Positions 9,170 through 17,036 of a DNA stretch of 63,245 bases are shown in pieces. Every line of letters starts with the position of its first letter. Position 1 is the first letter of the stretch. The notes beneath the pieces were generated by a model that was given only the letters and a program-made list of their open reading frames with translations, had not been told where the DNA came from and did not search any database. This DNA is from Alterinioella nitratireducens (lineage in GTDB: Bacteria; Pseudomonadota; Alphaproteobacteria; Rhodobacterales; Rhodobacteraceae). The position numbers and the translations under genes are program-made. Location of the stretch: the NCBI RefSeq assembly GCF_013155465.1, contig NZ_JABJVX010000014.1, positions 1 through 63,245 of the forward strand, in the 5' to 3' direction.

Positions 9170-9195
9170 AAAGAAAACTCCCCAATCCGGGGGAG
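9170..9195 (-). terminator. intrinsic-terminator-like hairpin in the leader of the transglycosylase operon
   Basis: Read on the minus strand, CTCCCC and GGGGAG arms (9190-9195 and 9178-9183) close a 6-base loop and are followed by TTTTCTTT. The hairpin ends only about 12 bases before the ATG at 9157. No minus-strand gene lies upstream that would need ending, so it may attenuate the downstream operon. The 6-bp stem is modest. Confidence 0.4.
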
Positions 9196-9349
9196 CGACG
9201 GCTTTCTCTGCGCGCAAAGCCCCGAGTCGATCCAGCCCGGCAACCGGTGACGGGCTCAAACTGGCAAGGCTCCGCCGATCCCCGCCCCCTCTTGCCCCCT
9301 TCCGCCCCCTGCCCTAGAACCGCGGGCGAAACCGCGCCGGAGACCCTTC

Positions 9350-10864
9350 ATGCTTGACCTGACCTATGACACGCCGAAGCCCAAGGTGATCTCGGGCGCG
9401 AAACAGGATTGGGAGCTTGTGATCGGGCTGGAGGTTCACGCCCAGGTCGCCTCCAACGCCAAGCTCTTCTCGGGCGCCTCCACCCGCTTCGGGGCCGAAC
9501 CCAATTCCAACGTCGCCTTCGTCGATGCGGGCATGCCGGGGATGCTGCCGGTGATCAACGAGTTCTGCGTCGAACAGGCGGTGCGCACCGGGCTTGGCCT
9601 GAAGGCCGTGATCAACCTGAAATCCGCCTTCGACCGCAAGAACTACTTCTATCCCGACCTGCCGCAGGGCTACCAGATCAGCCAGCTGTATCACCCCATC
9701 GTGGGCGAGGGCGAGGTGCTGGTGGAAATGGGCGACGGAACGGCAAGGACGGTCCGCATCGAACGCATCCACATGGAACAGGATGCCGGGAAATCCATCC
9801 ACGACATGGACCCGGCGATGAGTTTCGTCGACCTCAACCGCACCGGCGTCTGCCTGATGGAGATCGTGAGCCGCCCCGACATCCGTGGCCCCGAGGAGGC
9901 CGCCGCCTATGTCTCCAAGCTGCGCCAGATCATGCGCTACCTCGGCACCTGCGACGGCAACATGCAAAACGGCAACCTGCGCGCCGATGTGAACGTTTCC
10001 ATCTGCCAGCCCGGCGCCTATGAGCGCTACCAGGACAGCCAGGATTTCAGCCATCTCGGCACAAGATGCGAGATCAAGAACATGAACAGCCTGCGCTTCA
10101 TCCAGGCCGCCATCGAACACGAGGCGCGCCGCCAGATCGCCATTGTCGAAGCGGGCGGCACAGTGGATCAGGAAACCCGGCTCTATGACCCGGACAAGGG
10201 CGAGACGCGCTCCATGCGCTCCAAGGAAGAGGCCCACGACTACCGCTACTTCCCCGATCCCGACCTGCTGCCGCTGGAGATCGAACAGGCCTGGATCGAC
10301 GACATCGCAGCCCGCCTGCCCGAACTGCCCGACGCCAAGAAGGCCCGCTTCATGGCCGATTTCGGCCTCTCGGATTATGACGCCTCCGTGCTCACCGCCG
10401 ACACCGCCAACGCGGCCTATTTCGAATCCGTGGCCGCCGAGGCGGGCGACGGCAAGCTCGCCGCCAACTGGGTCATCAACGAGCTTTTCGGGCGCCTCAA
10501 GAAAGACGAACGAGGCATCGCCGAAAGCCCCGTCTCGCCGGCGCAACTGGCCGCCATTGTCCGGCTGATCAAGAAGGGCGACATCTCGGGCAAGATCGCC
10601 AAGGACCTCTTCGAGATCACCTATACCGAAGGCGGCGACCCCGAACAGATCGTCGAGGCGCGCGGCATGAAACAGGTAACGGACACGGGCGCCATCGAGG
10701 CCGCCGTGGACGAAATCATCGCCGCCAACCCCGCCCAGGTCGAAAAGGCCAGGCAAAACCCGAAACTGGCGGGCTGGTTCGTGGGCCAGGTCATGAAGGC
10801 CACGGGCGGCAAGGCCAATCCGAAAGCCGTCAACGAAATCGTGGCGCGGAAACTGGCCCTCTAG
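9350..10864 (+). CDS. gatB: Asp-tRNA(Asn)/Glu-tRNA(Gln) amidotransferase subunit B
   Basis: Kinase/transamidase subunit of the GatCAB complex, which converts misacylated Glu-tRNA(Gln) and Asp-tRNA(Asn) to the amides in the cytoplasm. The 504-residue product has the GatB signature: [12 protein letters not shown] near residue 22, [19 protein letters not shown] near 95, and DVNVSIC around 214. The GatB/YqeY tail domain with its [11 protein letters not shown] segment occupies the last third. gatA and gatC are not in the window, so the subunits are encoded apart, as is common in this group. Two small membrane-protein genes follow within a few bases. Confidence 0.97.
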   Translation: MLDLTYDTPKPKVISGAKQDWELVIGLEVHAQVASNAKLFSGASTRFGAEPNSNVAFVDAGMPGMLPVINEFCVEQAVRTGLGLKAVINLKSAFDRKNYFYPDLPQGYQISQLYHPIVGEGEVLVEMGDGTARTVRIERIHMEQDAGKSIHDMDPAMSFVDLNRTGVCLMEIVSRPDIRGPEEAAAYVSKLRQIMRYLGTCDGNMQNGNLRADVNVSICQPGAYERYQDSQDFSHLGTRCEIKNMNSLRFIQAAIEHEARRQIAIVEAGGTVDQETRLYDPDKGETRSMRSKEEAHDYRYFPDPDLLPLEIEQAWIDDIAARLPELPDAKKARFMADFGLSDYDASVLTADTANAAYFESVAAEAGDGKLAANWVINELFGRLKKDERGIAESPVSPAQLAAIVRLIKKGDISGKIAKDLFEITYTEGGDPEQIVEARGMKQVTDTGAIEAAVDEIIAANPAQVEKARQNPKLAGWFVGQVMKATGGKANPKAVNEIVARKLAL

Positions 10865-10867
10865 ACC

Positions 10868-11092
10868 ATGCGCCTGCGCGATCCCCTCGCCACGCATAAC
10901 GAGCGTGTCAAATTGCGCGCAGGCTTCCTGAACGCGCTGGCAATCGGGTTTCTGGGCTTCGCTTTCCTCCGCCCGCTTGTCGAGGGCACGCTGTCGCTGA
11001 CCGCGCTGACCGCCGCGTTTCTCGCAACGGGACTGGCATTACATGCCGCGGCTCACTATATTCTGAGATACTTGGAAAAGGAGGACACCTGA
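10868..11092 (+). CDS. small two-helix membrane protein
   Basis: A 74-residue protein that starts three bases after the gatB stop and is probably co-transcribed with it. Two hydrophobic helices (about residues 18-36 and 44-64) are flanked by basic residues at the N-terminus and a charged C-terminus (LRYLEKEDT). The family was not recognised and no function is proposed. GC content and codon choice match the neighbouring genes. Confidence 0.6.
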   Translation: MRLRDPLATHNERVKLRAGFLNALAIGFLGFAFLRPLVEGTLSLTALTAAFLATGLALHAAAHYILRYLEKEDT

Positions 11093-11094
11093 CC

Positions 11095-11214
11095 ATGGAC
11101 AGCCTCAGCCTTCTGGCCATCCCCGGTTTCGCCCTCGCGCTCGCGGCCTATCTGGTCTGGGACACGCGCCGCACCGCGCGCCGCAACGAATCCCGCGACC
11201 ATCCCGCCGAGTGA
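11095..11214 (+). CDS. 39-residue single-helix membrane microprotein
   Basis: A short open frame (MDSLSLLAIPGFALALAAYL, then WDTRRTARRNESRDHPAE) starting three bases after the previous stop, with AAGGAGG ten bases upstream. It has one hydrophobic helix followed by a basic, polar tail, a common shape for small membrane proteins. Support comes from the strong ribosome site, tight spacing and GC-rich third positions; no homologue was recognised. Probably the last gene of the gatB transcript. Confidence 0.5.
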   Translation: MDSLSLLAIPGFALALAAYLVWDTRRTARRNESRDHPAE

Positions 11215-11304
11215 TCGCCCCCTCCCCCATTGCCCCGCCCCCTAACCTCGGCTTAACCTTCGCCCAACAATAATCGCGCAGGACCAGGGCGAGGGGCAAA
11301 GACC

Positions 11305-11343
11305 ATGAGCAACCACCTCTATTACGGCGACAACCTCGCCGTG
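11305..11343 (+). pseudogene. 5' remnant of a DNA adenine/cytosine-N4 methyltransferase gene
   Basis: The first 12 codons read MSNHLYYGDNLA, the characteristic opening of site-specific amino-methyltransferases, which begin (x)LYYGDNLxVL. The match stops after about codon 13; the frame runs on as non-homologous PPPSHPIPLP until a TAG at 11437-11439. It has its own ATG with GAGGGG upstream. Immediately afterwards the base composition drops and a C5-methyltransferase gene begins. Read with the fragment at 12966-13049, this looks like a gene whose middle was replaced by the restriction-modification pair. Confidence 0.6.
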
Positions 11344-11426
11344 CCGCCGCCTTCACATCCGATTCCACTACCTGATCTTGTTGCCCCTACCCGCAAAGTG
11401 TCGATATACAGGCACCCGAGGGGTCA

Positions 11427-12398
11427 ATGCGCCAGTTAGAATCAATAGAGTTTTGCGCTGGCGCCGGTGGCCAGGCGCTCGGGTTGGAACAGGCCGGTTT
11501 CAGTCATGTCCTGCTTGTGGATAACGATCTGGATTGCTGCGCAACGCTGCGCGCAAACCGTCCCGGCTGGAACGTCCATTGCTCCGATATGACGGAAGTG
11601 TCCAACCTGGGCATCAAGGGCATTGACCTGTTTGCAGCGGGCCTCCCGTGCCCGCCCTTCTCGATTGCCGGCAAGCAGCTGGGTGCGAAGGACGAACGCA
11701 ATCTGTTTCCCGCCGCCCTTCGCCTGATCGCGGAAACGCAGCCGAAATTTGTGCTGATCGAGAATGTTCGGGGCTTCCTGGCCAAATCCTTCGCGCAATA
11801 TCGCGCCGAATTGCGTGCAGCCCTTGCTCAGCTTGGATATGAAGTTGATTGGTGCCTACTGGATGCCAAGAACTTCTCGGTGTCCCAGAGCCGTTCGCGT
11901 GTTGCCATTGTCGCGGCACGCAAACCCTATTGGAAACACTACTCCTTTCCGAAATCCACAGGTAAATCACCACAAAACGTGGGGGAATTGCTCTCCGATC
12001 TCATGGCGGCAAACGGATGGGAGGGTATCGACACCTGGCAATCCGGCGCGAACGCTATAGCCCCCACAATCGTTGGCGGGTCGAAAAAGCATGGGGGACC
12101 GGACTTGGGCCCGACCCGCGCCCGCGAAGCCTGGCGAAAACTGGGGGTCAATGGTGGCTCCATCGCCGAGGACGCGCCCATGCCGGGATTCGACGGCCCT
12201 CCCCGACTGACGAACCGTATGGTTGCGCGCGTCCAAGGGTTTCCCGATTCCTGGATGTTCACCGGCAAGAAAACCGCAGCCTATCGACAGATCGGCAATG
12301 CCTTTCCGCCACCGGTTGCGCGCAGCTTGGGCGTCTCCATTCGACAGGCAATCGTCGCCGCCGAGGCGTTTGACGAAGCGCCGCTTGCTGCCGAATGA
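11427..12398 (+). CDS. C5-cytosine DNA methyltransferase of a restriction-modification system
   Basis: A 323-residue Dcm-type enzyme that transfers a methyl group from SAM to carbon 5 of cytosine in a specific DNA site. The motifs appear in order: I (EFCAGAGGQALGLEQAGF), IV with the catalytic Cys in GLPCPPFS, VI (ENVRG), VIII (QSRSRVAI), a variable target-recognition region, IX (RVQGFPDSW) and X (AYRQIGNAFPPPVA). The stop overlaps the start of the HNH gene (ATGA). AT-richer codons than its neighbours point to horizontal transfer. The target sequence cannot be read from the protein. Confidence 0.92.
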   Translation: MRQLESIEFCAGAGGQALGLEQAGFSHVLLVDNDLDCCATLRANRPGWNVHCSDMTEVSNLGIKGIDLFAAGLPCPPFSIAGKQLGAKDERNLFPAALRLIAETQPKFVLIENVRGFLAKSFAQYRAELRAALAQLGYEVDWCLLDAKNFSVSQSRSRVAIVAARKPYWKHYSFPKSTGKSPQNVGELLSDLMAANGWEGIDTWQSGANAIAPTIVGGSKKHGGPDLGPTRAREAWRKLGVNGGSIAEDAPMPGFDGPPRLTNRMVARVQGFPDSWMFTGKKTAAYRQIGNAFPPPVARSLGVSIRQAIVAAEAFDEAPLAAE

Positions 12399-12964
12399 AA
12401 GGTCCGAAGAACCAGGGCGCTCGGGCGAAGCTGCGCCTTCACTTCCTTGAAAACCTGAACCGGGTCATGGACTCGGATGAATTGCGGGAGGTTTCGGGCG
12501 GAATCACGGAATGGGCGCGACGGGTTCGGGAACTCCGCTCGGAAGAAGGCTACAAGATTCTAACCCACAATGACCTTTCGTCGTTGAAGCCCGGTCAGTA
12601 TCTTCTCCGCGACCCCAAGCCGGAACCCGCCTTTGCCCGCGGCATTTCCAAGGAAACCCGCGCTTTGGTGTTGGATCGCAACGGGTTTACCTGCCAGCAA
12701 TGTGGGGCTGTGGCGGGCGAGGCCCATCCATTCGATCCAACGCGCAAGACCCGACTGCAAATCGGGCATGTCATCGACAAGTCGCAGGGTGGCACCGATG
12801 ACGCCCATAACCTTCGCGCCCTATGTTCCGTTTGCAACGAGGGGGCGGCCAACTTGACGCTGGACCGTCCGTCCCTGCACAAGTTGTTGGTTCAGGTCAG
12901 ACGCGCGACAAGCGATGATCAGCGCCGCGTCCTGGAATGGCTCAAGTCCAAGTTCGAGCCGTAG
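12395..12964 (+). CDS. HNH endonuclease, probable restriction enzyme partner
   Basis: A 189-residue protein translationally coupled to the methyltransferase by an ATGA overlap. The C-terminal half is an HNH nuclease with a structural zinc site: CQQCG (C100, C103), GHVIDKSQGGTDDAHNL (His125, Asn139) and CSVCN (C144, C147). The N-terminal half contains GITEWARRVRELRSEEGYKI and a conserved LSSLKPGQYLL, like a winged-helix DNA-binding segment. Coupling with a C5-methyltransferase makes it the likely cognate restriction enzyme. No Vsr or control gene is present. Composition is AT-richer than the chromosome around it. Confidence 0.82.
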   Translation: MKGPKNQGARAKLRLHFLENLNRVMDSDELREVSGGITEWARRVRELRSEEGYKILTHNDLSSLKPGQYLLRDPKPEPAFARGISKETRALVLDRNGFTCQQCGAVAGEAHPFDPTRKTRLQIGHVIDKSQGGTDDAHNLRALCSVCNEGAANLTLDRPSLHKLLVQVRRATSDDQRRVLEWLKSKFEP

Positions 12965-12965
12965 C

Positions 12966-13049
12966 AGAGAGACAAGGCGCCATGGCGACACCTACAAACG
13001 CGCCGCGCCCGAGGAGGATCGCACCGCGCAGGGCAAGCTCGACCTGTAG
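12966..13049 (+). pseudogene. 3' remnant, possibly of the same lost DNA methyltransferase
   Basis: Straight after the HNH stop, an open tail ends GDTYKRAAPEEDRTAQGKLD-L-stop. It has no start codon or ribosome site of its own, and its GC-rich third positions match the chromosome and not the restriction pair. It looks like the charged, low-complexity C-terminus of an amino-methyltransferase. The link to the 5' fragment at 11305 is inferred from position and composition; the tail alone is too short to prove family. Confidence 0.4.
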
Positions 13050-13127
13050 GGCGCGCACGTCCCCCCCCCCCGCGCGCCATCAAACCCCGCCTTCCCCCCG
13101 CCCCCGATCCCGCCTACACTCGGCGCC

Positions 13128-13520
13128 ATGCTGACCCTCAAGGCCCTCCATATCCTCGCGCTTGCCGCCGGTCTCGGCCTTGGCCTTGCCAACCTGGTCA
13201 TCGGCGCGATGTCGACCGATCCCGCCATCACCCGCCCGATCCAGAAACGCCTCTCGCGGGTCGCCTTCGCCGCGCTGATCGTGCTCTGGATCACCGGCGT
13301 CTGGATGGCCGTTATCGCCTACACGCTCTCCACCCTGCCGTTCTGGTTCTGGGTCAAAATCCTCGTCGTGCTCGCCATGACCGCCGCCGCCGTCACCGCG
13401 CAGGTGGCGCTCATCCGCGCGCCGGACCCCGAGACGCCCGCGCGGCTCAAGCGCCTGACCCATATCGTCACCGGCAGCGCCGCGCTGGCGGTGATCCTGG
13501 CGGTCATCGCCTTCGGCTGA
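13128..13520 (+). CDS. four-helix inner-membrane protein
   Basis: A 130-residue hydrophobic protein with four predicted membrane helices at about residues 4-26, 46-66, 72-92 and 106-128. The layout resembles small DUF2269/CopD-like integral membrane proteins, but no metal or haem ligands are obvious, so no function is assigned. A run of eleven or so cytosines and a GC-rich stretch lie just upstream. It is probably transcribed alone. Confidence 0.6.
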   Translation: MLTLKALHILALAAGLGLGLANLVIGAMSTDPAITRPIQKRLSRVAFAALIVLWITGVWMAVIAYTLSTLPFWFWVKILVVLAMTAAAVTAQVALIRAPDPETPARLKRLTHIVTGSAALAVILAVIAFG

Positions 13521-13622
13521 CTTCGCAAACCCGCACATATACTGCGCCAATCATCCGGAAGCGTGCGTGAATTTGTATGAACGGGGGGCGCATCGAGGGG
13601 TGTACGGGGGGTGCACATCACC

Positions 13623-13639
13623 GTTTCCACATTGGAAAC
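13623..13639. promoter_or_regulatory. 17-bp perfect palindrome ahead of the DUF4177 gene
   Basis: GTTTCCA-CAT-TGGAAAC, 83 bases upstream of the ATG at 13722, is a perfect 7-bp dyad with a 3-base centre. A second, imperfect dyad (TTGGAATTGCCAA) follows about 25 bases later. The spacing suits a dimeric repressor or activator site. The binding protein is unknown. Confidence 0.4.
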
Positions 13640-13721
13640 ACTGCCCACACCGCCCAATCAACGCTTTGGAATTGCCAATGAGGCCCCTAGAGTGGCTGCC
13701 GCGTTAACCATTTGGGGGCTC

Positions 13722-14165
13722 ATGCCCAGATATGAATACAAGGTCGTCCCGGCCCCGGCCAAGGGCCTGAAAGCCAAGGGAATCCGCAGCCCCGAGGCGC
13801 GGTTTGCCCATGCCCTGGCCAGTGCCATGAACGAATTGGGGGCCGAGGGCTGGAGCTACCTGCGCACCGATACGCTGCCCGCCGAGGAGCGCGTCGGCCT
13901 GACCCGGACAAGGACCACCTATCACAACATGCTGGTCTTCCGCCGCGAAGTGCAGGAAGACATGCAATTGCAAGAGGTTGCGCAATCCTCTCCGCCGCCG
14001 CCCACGGCGCTGGAACTGGCCTTCCAGGCCCCGCAGCCGGTCCCGCGGATCGCCTATGAGGACACCCCCGAGGACGCGGAGGACGCCCCCTCCGCCTCGA
14101 TCCTGACCATCTTGCAAGCGCGCCGCGCCGAGACCGAGGACGTTAACGAAATCGCCGCCGAATGA
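13722..14165 (+). CDS. DUF4177 domain protein
   Basis: A 147-residue cytoplasmic protein. The first 70 residues are a DUF4177-type domain: PRYEYKVVPAPAKGLKAKGI, then LNELGAEGWSYLRTD-like text around the conserved EGW, ending in HNMLVFRRE. The remainder is proline- and acid-rich and probably disordered. The function of DUF4177 is not established. The chosen ATG gives a start matching the domain edge; the longer frame upstream is out of keeping. It converges with bolA, three bases apart. Confidence 0.7.
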   Translation: MPRYEYKVVPAPAKGLKAKGIRSPEARFAHALASAMNELGAEGWSYLRTDTLPAEERVGLTRTRTTYHNMLVFRREVQEDMQLQEVAQSSPPPPTALELAFQAPQPVPRIAYEDTPEDAEDAPSASILTILQARRAETEDVNEIAAE

Positions 14166-14168
14166 GGC

Positions 14169-14426
14169 CTAGCCGCGGAACTCCACCGACAATGCGTGGA
14201 TCTCGGTCATCAGATCTTTACCAATCGCCTCATGCACCGCCCGATGCCGCGCGATACGCGACAGGCCCATGAGGCTATCGGCTTGAATAACCACATGAAA
14301 ATGGCTCTGCCCGCCCTCCTGGTACCCGGCATGACCGCGATGCTTCTCGCTCTCGTCGATCACCTCCAGATGCCCCGGTTTCAACGCCCGCAGCAAATTC
14401 TCCCGGATTTTCTCTACCCGCCCCAT
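14169..14426 (-). CDS. BolA family protein
   Basis: An 85-residue BolA-fold protein. Members bind monothiol glutaredoxins through a shared [2Fe-2S] cluster and take part in iron sensing or cluster delivery; some act as regulators. Seen: LRALKPGHLEVIDESEKHRG, the central SHFHVVI (a histidine used in cluster binding) and LSRIARHRAVHEAI before the C-terminus. The ATG with GGGAG just upstream was chosen over one 24 bases earlier. The J-domain gene starts 78 bases away in the opposite direction. Confidence 0.88.
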   Translation of the reverse strand: MGRVEKIRENLLRALKPGHLEVIDESEKHRGHAGYQEGGQSHFHVVIQADSLMGLSRIARHRAVHEAIGKDLMTEIHALSVEFRG

Positions 14427-14503
14427 CAATTCTCCCCCTCCCCTCTTCATCCCCTCTGCGAAAAACTCTAGAGTGTCCGCTCCGAGTCGAAAAGGGATGA
14501 CCC

Positions 14504-15130
14504 ATGGCCGAAAATGATCCGTTCAATTTCGATCTCCGCGTGTCCACGGACAAGAAGAAACGCCGCGGCGGACGGCGCGGCATGTCGGGCGCGTTCGAGA
14601 CCTCGCAGCGCCCCTGCGCCCATGCGGGATGCGACGAGCCCGGCCAGTACCGCGCGCCGAAATCCCCCGATGTGCTGGACGATTACCTGTGGTTCTGCAA
14701 GGAACATGTGCGCGAATACAACCTGAAATGGAACTTCTTCGACGGCACCACCGAGGCCGAGATGGAGGACCAGATGGAGCGCGCCCGCGTCTGGGACCGG
14801 CCCACCAAGCCGTTCAAGAAATCGGCCGAGGAACGCGCCTGGTCGCGGCTCGGTGTCGATGATCCGCACCAGGTCCTGGGCGAGAACGCCACCCGAAACC
14901 CCGGCAAATCCATCACCGGCACCCGCCGCCTGCCGCCGACCGAGCGCCGTGCCATCGACATCCTGGACGCCAAGGATCACTGGACCAAGGCCGAGGTGCG
15001 CAAGGCGTACAAATCCCTGATCAAGGTGCTGCACCCCGATATCAATGGCGGCGACCGCAGCCAGGAGGAACAGTTGCAGGAGGTTGTCTGGGCCTGGGAC
15101 CAGATCAAGGACAGCCGCAACTTCAAGTGA
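14504..15130 (+). CDS. J-domain (DnaJ-like) co-chaperone
   Basis: A 208-residue protein with a C-terminal J domain (residues about 155-205). It carries the HPD tripeptide in LIKVLHPDINGGDRS, needed to stimulate DnaK ATPase. The N-terminal part has a CxxxxCDEPGQYRAP segment and a following DYLWFCKEHVREYN, which together could bind zinc. The arrangement (novel N-terminus, J domain last) is the form common in alphaproteobacteria beside bolA. The client is unknown. GC-rich, native codon use. Confidence 0.85.
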   Translation: MAENDPFNFDLRVSTDKKKRRGGRRGMSGAFETSQRPCAHAGCDEPGQYRAPKSPDVLDDYLWFCKEHVREYNLKWNFFDGTTEAEMEDQMERARVWDRPTKPFKKSAEERAWSRLGVDDPHQVLGENATRNPGKSITGTRRLPPTERRAIDILDAKDHWTKAEVRKAYKSLIKVLHPDINGGDRSQEEQLQEVVWAWDQIKDSRNFK

Positions 15131-15158
15131 ACCGCCCCGGCTTCCTCTTCACCCCCGA

Positions 15159-15226
15159 TTAACCTTAACGCGCGCGCCCCCCTTCATTTTGCCGAAAATA
15201 CCTCCGCCGGAGGCTCCCGCACTCCA
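15159..15226. repeat. dispersed intergenic repeat, copy 1
   Basis: Contains TTAACGCGCG, then CATTTTGCCGAAAATACC and the hairpin CCTCC-GCC-GGAGG followed by CTCCCG. The same order occurs at 24398-24450 (same orientation) and 61161-61222 (inverted). Read on the minus strand, the hairpin is followed by TATTTT, as in a small terminator. Each copy lies shortly before a gene start. Confidence 0.7.
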
Positions 15227-15260
15227 TACCCGGCGCCACATCCGAACCGGAGAGACCCGC

Positions 15261-16454
15261 TTGCCTCCCAAACCGGTCAACACGCTCATCCTCGGTGCCG
15301 GTGCGGCGGGGCTGATGGCCGCCGCCCATGCCGGGCCCGACACGCTGGTGATCGACCACGCGAAAGCGCCGGGCGAGAAGATCCGCATCTCCGGCGGCGG
15401 GCGCTGCAATTTCACCAATCTGCATGCCGGGCCGGACAACTTCCTGTCCGAAAACCCGCATTTCGCCAAATCCGCGCTCAGCCGCTATACGCAGTGGGAT
15501 TTCATCGACCTGGTGGATCGCCACGGTATTGCCTGGCACGAAAAGACCCTGGGGCAGCTCTTCTGCGACGGCTCGTCGAAAGAGATCATTGCCATGCTGC
15601 TCGATGAGATGCGGCCCGCCGATCTGTGGCTGAATACCTCGATTGACGAGATCGCCCATGACGGCAGCCGGTTTCGCGTCGCGCTGACGCGGCAGGGCAA
15701 GCCGGTCACGGTCCATGCCCGCAACCTGGTGGTGGCGACGGGCGGCAAGAGCATCCCAAAGATGGGCGCGACCGGGCTTGGCTACCGGATCGCCGAGCAA
15801 TTCGGCCATGCCCTGACCGAGACCCGCCCCGCCCTTGTGCCGCTGACCTTTGACGAGACCACGAAGGAAGTGTTCCGTCCGCTCTCCGGCGTTTCCCTCC
15901 CGATCCGCACGCGCTGCAACGGGGTCGGCTTCGACGAGGCGCTGCTCTTCACGCATCGCGGCCTGTCCGGTCCGGCGATCCTGCAAATCTCGTCCTACTG
16001 GCGCGAGGGCGATGCGATTTCGCTGCATCTCAGGCCCGACCTCGACCTCTACACCGCCCTGCGTGACCGGCGGGCCGAGAAGGGCGGCAAGGCGCTGGCC
16101 ACGGTGCTATCCGACTACCTGCCGCGCGCGCTGGTGACACAGATGGCGGAAGCGTGGGAGCTGTCGGGGAATCTCGCCGATCAGTCCGACACCGCGTTGC
16201 AGCGGCTCTGCGACCGGATCACCGACTGGCAGGTCACGCCGACCTCTTCCGAGGGCTACCGCACCGCGGAGGTCACGCTTGGCGGGGTGTCGACGCAAGA
16301 AGTCTCATCGCGGACCATGGAATCGCAGAACCAGCCCGGTCTTTACCTCATCGGCGAAGTGATGGACGTCACGGGCTGGCTCGGCGGATACAATTTCCAA
16401 TGGGCCTGGGCCTCGGGCGCGGCGGCGGGGCGGGCCATCGCCGCGCAGCGCTGA
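15261..16454 (+). CDS. FAD-dependent oxidoreductase of the HI0933/YhiN family
   Basis: A 397-residue flavoprotein. The N-terminal dinucleotide site is LILGAGAAGLMAA, followed by the family-specific ISGGGRCNFTN. The C-terminal FAD-closing segment is GEVMDVTGWLGGYNFQWAWA. The reaction catalysed by this family is not settled. A TTG start at 15261 is preferred because GGAGAG lies eight bases ahead and no ATG lies near the domain edge. The stop is immediately followed by the end of msrB on the other strand, so the two genes converge. Confidence 0.88.
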   Translation: MPPKPVNTLILGAGAAGLMAAAHAGPDTLVIDHAKAPGEKIRISGGGRCNFTNLHAGPDNFLSENPHFAKSALSRYTQWDFIDLVDRHGIAWHEKTLGQLFCDGSSKEIIAMLLDEMRPADLWLNTSIDEIAHDGSRFRVALTRQGKPVTVHARNLVVATGGKSIPKMGATGLGYRIAEQFGHALTETRPALVPLTFDETTKEVFRPLSGVSLPIRTRCNGVGFDEALLFTHRGLSGPAILQISSYWREGDAISLHLRPDLDLYTALRDRRAEKGGKALATVLSDYLPRALVTQMAEAWELSGNLADQSDTALQRLCDRITDWQVTPTSSEGYRTAEVTLGGVSTQEVSSRTMESQNQPGLYLIGEVMDVTGWLGGYNFQWAWASGAAAGRAIAAQR

Positions 16455-16928
16455 TCAGGCCGCGCGGAAGACCAGCGACACGCCGTTGAGGCAGTGACGC
16501 TCGCCGGTGGGTGGCGGGCCGTCATCGAAGATATGGCCCAGATGGCTGCCACAGCGGCGGCAATGGCATTCGGTGCGGGTGATGAAGAAACTGCGATCCT
16601 GCATCGTGCCGATCGCGTTTTCCAGCGGCGCGGTGAAACTGGGCCAGCCGGTTTCGCTGTCATACTTGGTTTCCGAGGAATAAAGCGCCAGGTCACAGCC
16701 GCGGCAGTGATAGATGCCGTCGGCGTAATTGGCATCCAGCGGGCTGGAATAGGGCTCCTCGGTCGCGCCTTCGCGCATCACGCGGTATTCCAGATCGGTC
16801 AGCATCTCGCGCCATTCGGCCTCGGTTCGGGTCACTTCGAAATCGCCCTCGACATACTGGGCGCGGGCTGGAAAGCCGGTGAAGGCGACCGCGCCAAGGG
16901 CGGTGGTCAGAAAATGTCGTCTCAACAT
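16455..16928 (-). CDS. msrB: peptide-methionine (R)-S-oxide reductase, exported
   Basis: Reduces R-methionine sulfoxide in oxidised proteins. The 157-residue product has the MsrB zinc site (CRGC and CRRC), the substrate strand SETGWPSFTAP and the catalytic Cys146 in RHCLNG. The N-terminus LRRHFLTTALGAVAFTGFPA looks like a Tat signal, so this form should act in the periplasm. The twin-arginine start and the SD support the ATG used. It lies downstream of the sigma/fasciclin group in the same direction, so shared stress control is possible. Confidence 0.93.
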   Translation of the reverse strand: MLRRHFLTTALGAVAFTGFPARAQYVEGDFEVTRTEAEWREMLTDLEYRVMREGATEEPYSSPLDANYADGIYHCRGCDLALYSSETKYDSETGWPSFTAPLENAIGTMQDRSFFITRTECHCRRCGSHLGHIFDDGPPPTGERHCLNGVSLVFRAA

Positions 16929-16967
16929 GTCGGAACTCCTTTCCTGGCTTGTCGTGGTGGGGTCGGA

Positions 16968-17016
16968 GGCGCGCGCCCCCCAGGGGATGGGAGAGTGCCC
17001 CGAAGGGGCGCGCGCC
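16968..17016 (-). other. 12-bp perfect inverted repeat between fasciclin gene and msrB
   Basis: GGCGCGCGCCCC (16968-16979) and GGGGCGCGCGCC (17005-17016) enclose 25 bases that also contain GGGG/CCCC. On the minus strand it lies after the fasciclin stop and about 40 bases before the msrB start. The stem is strong but no T-run follows, so it may slow polymerase or protect the upstream mRNA and may not be a classical terminator. Confidence 0.45.
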
Positions 17017-17036
17017 GGGCACGTGGCGGCCTGCCC

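Noticed and set aside
13058-13072. Run of cytosines as a phase-variable tract
   Set aside because: It lies between genes, far from a start codon, with no sign that slippage would switch a reading frame.
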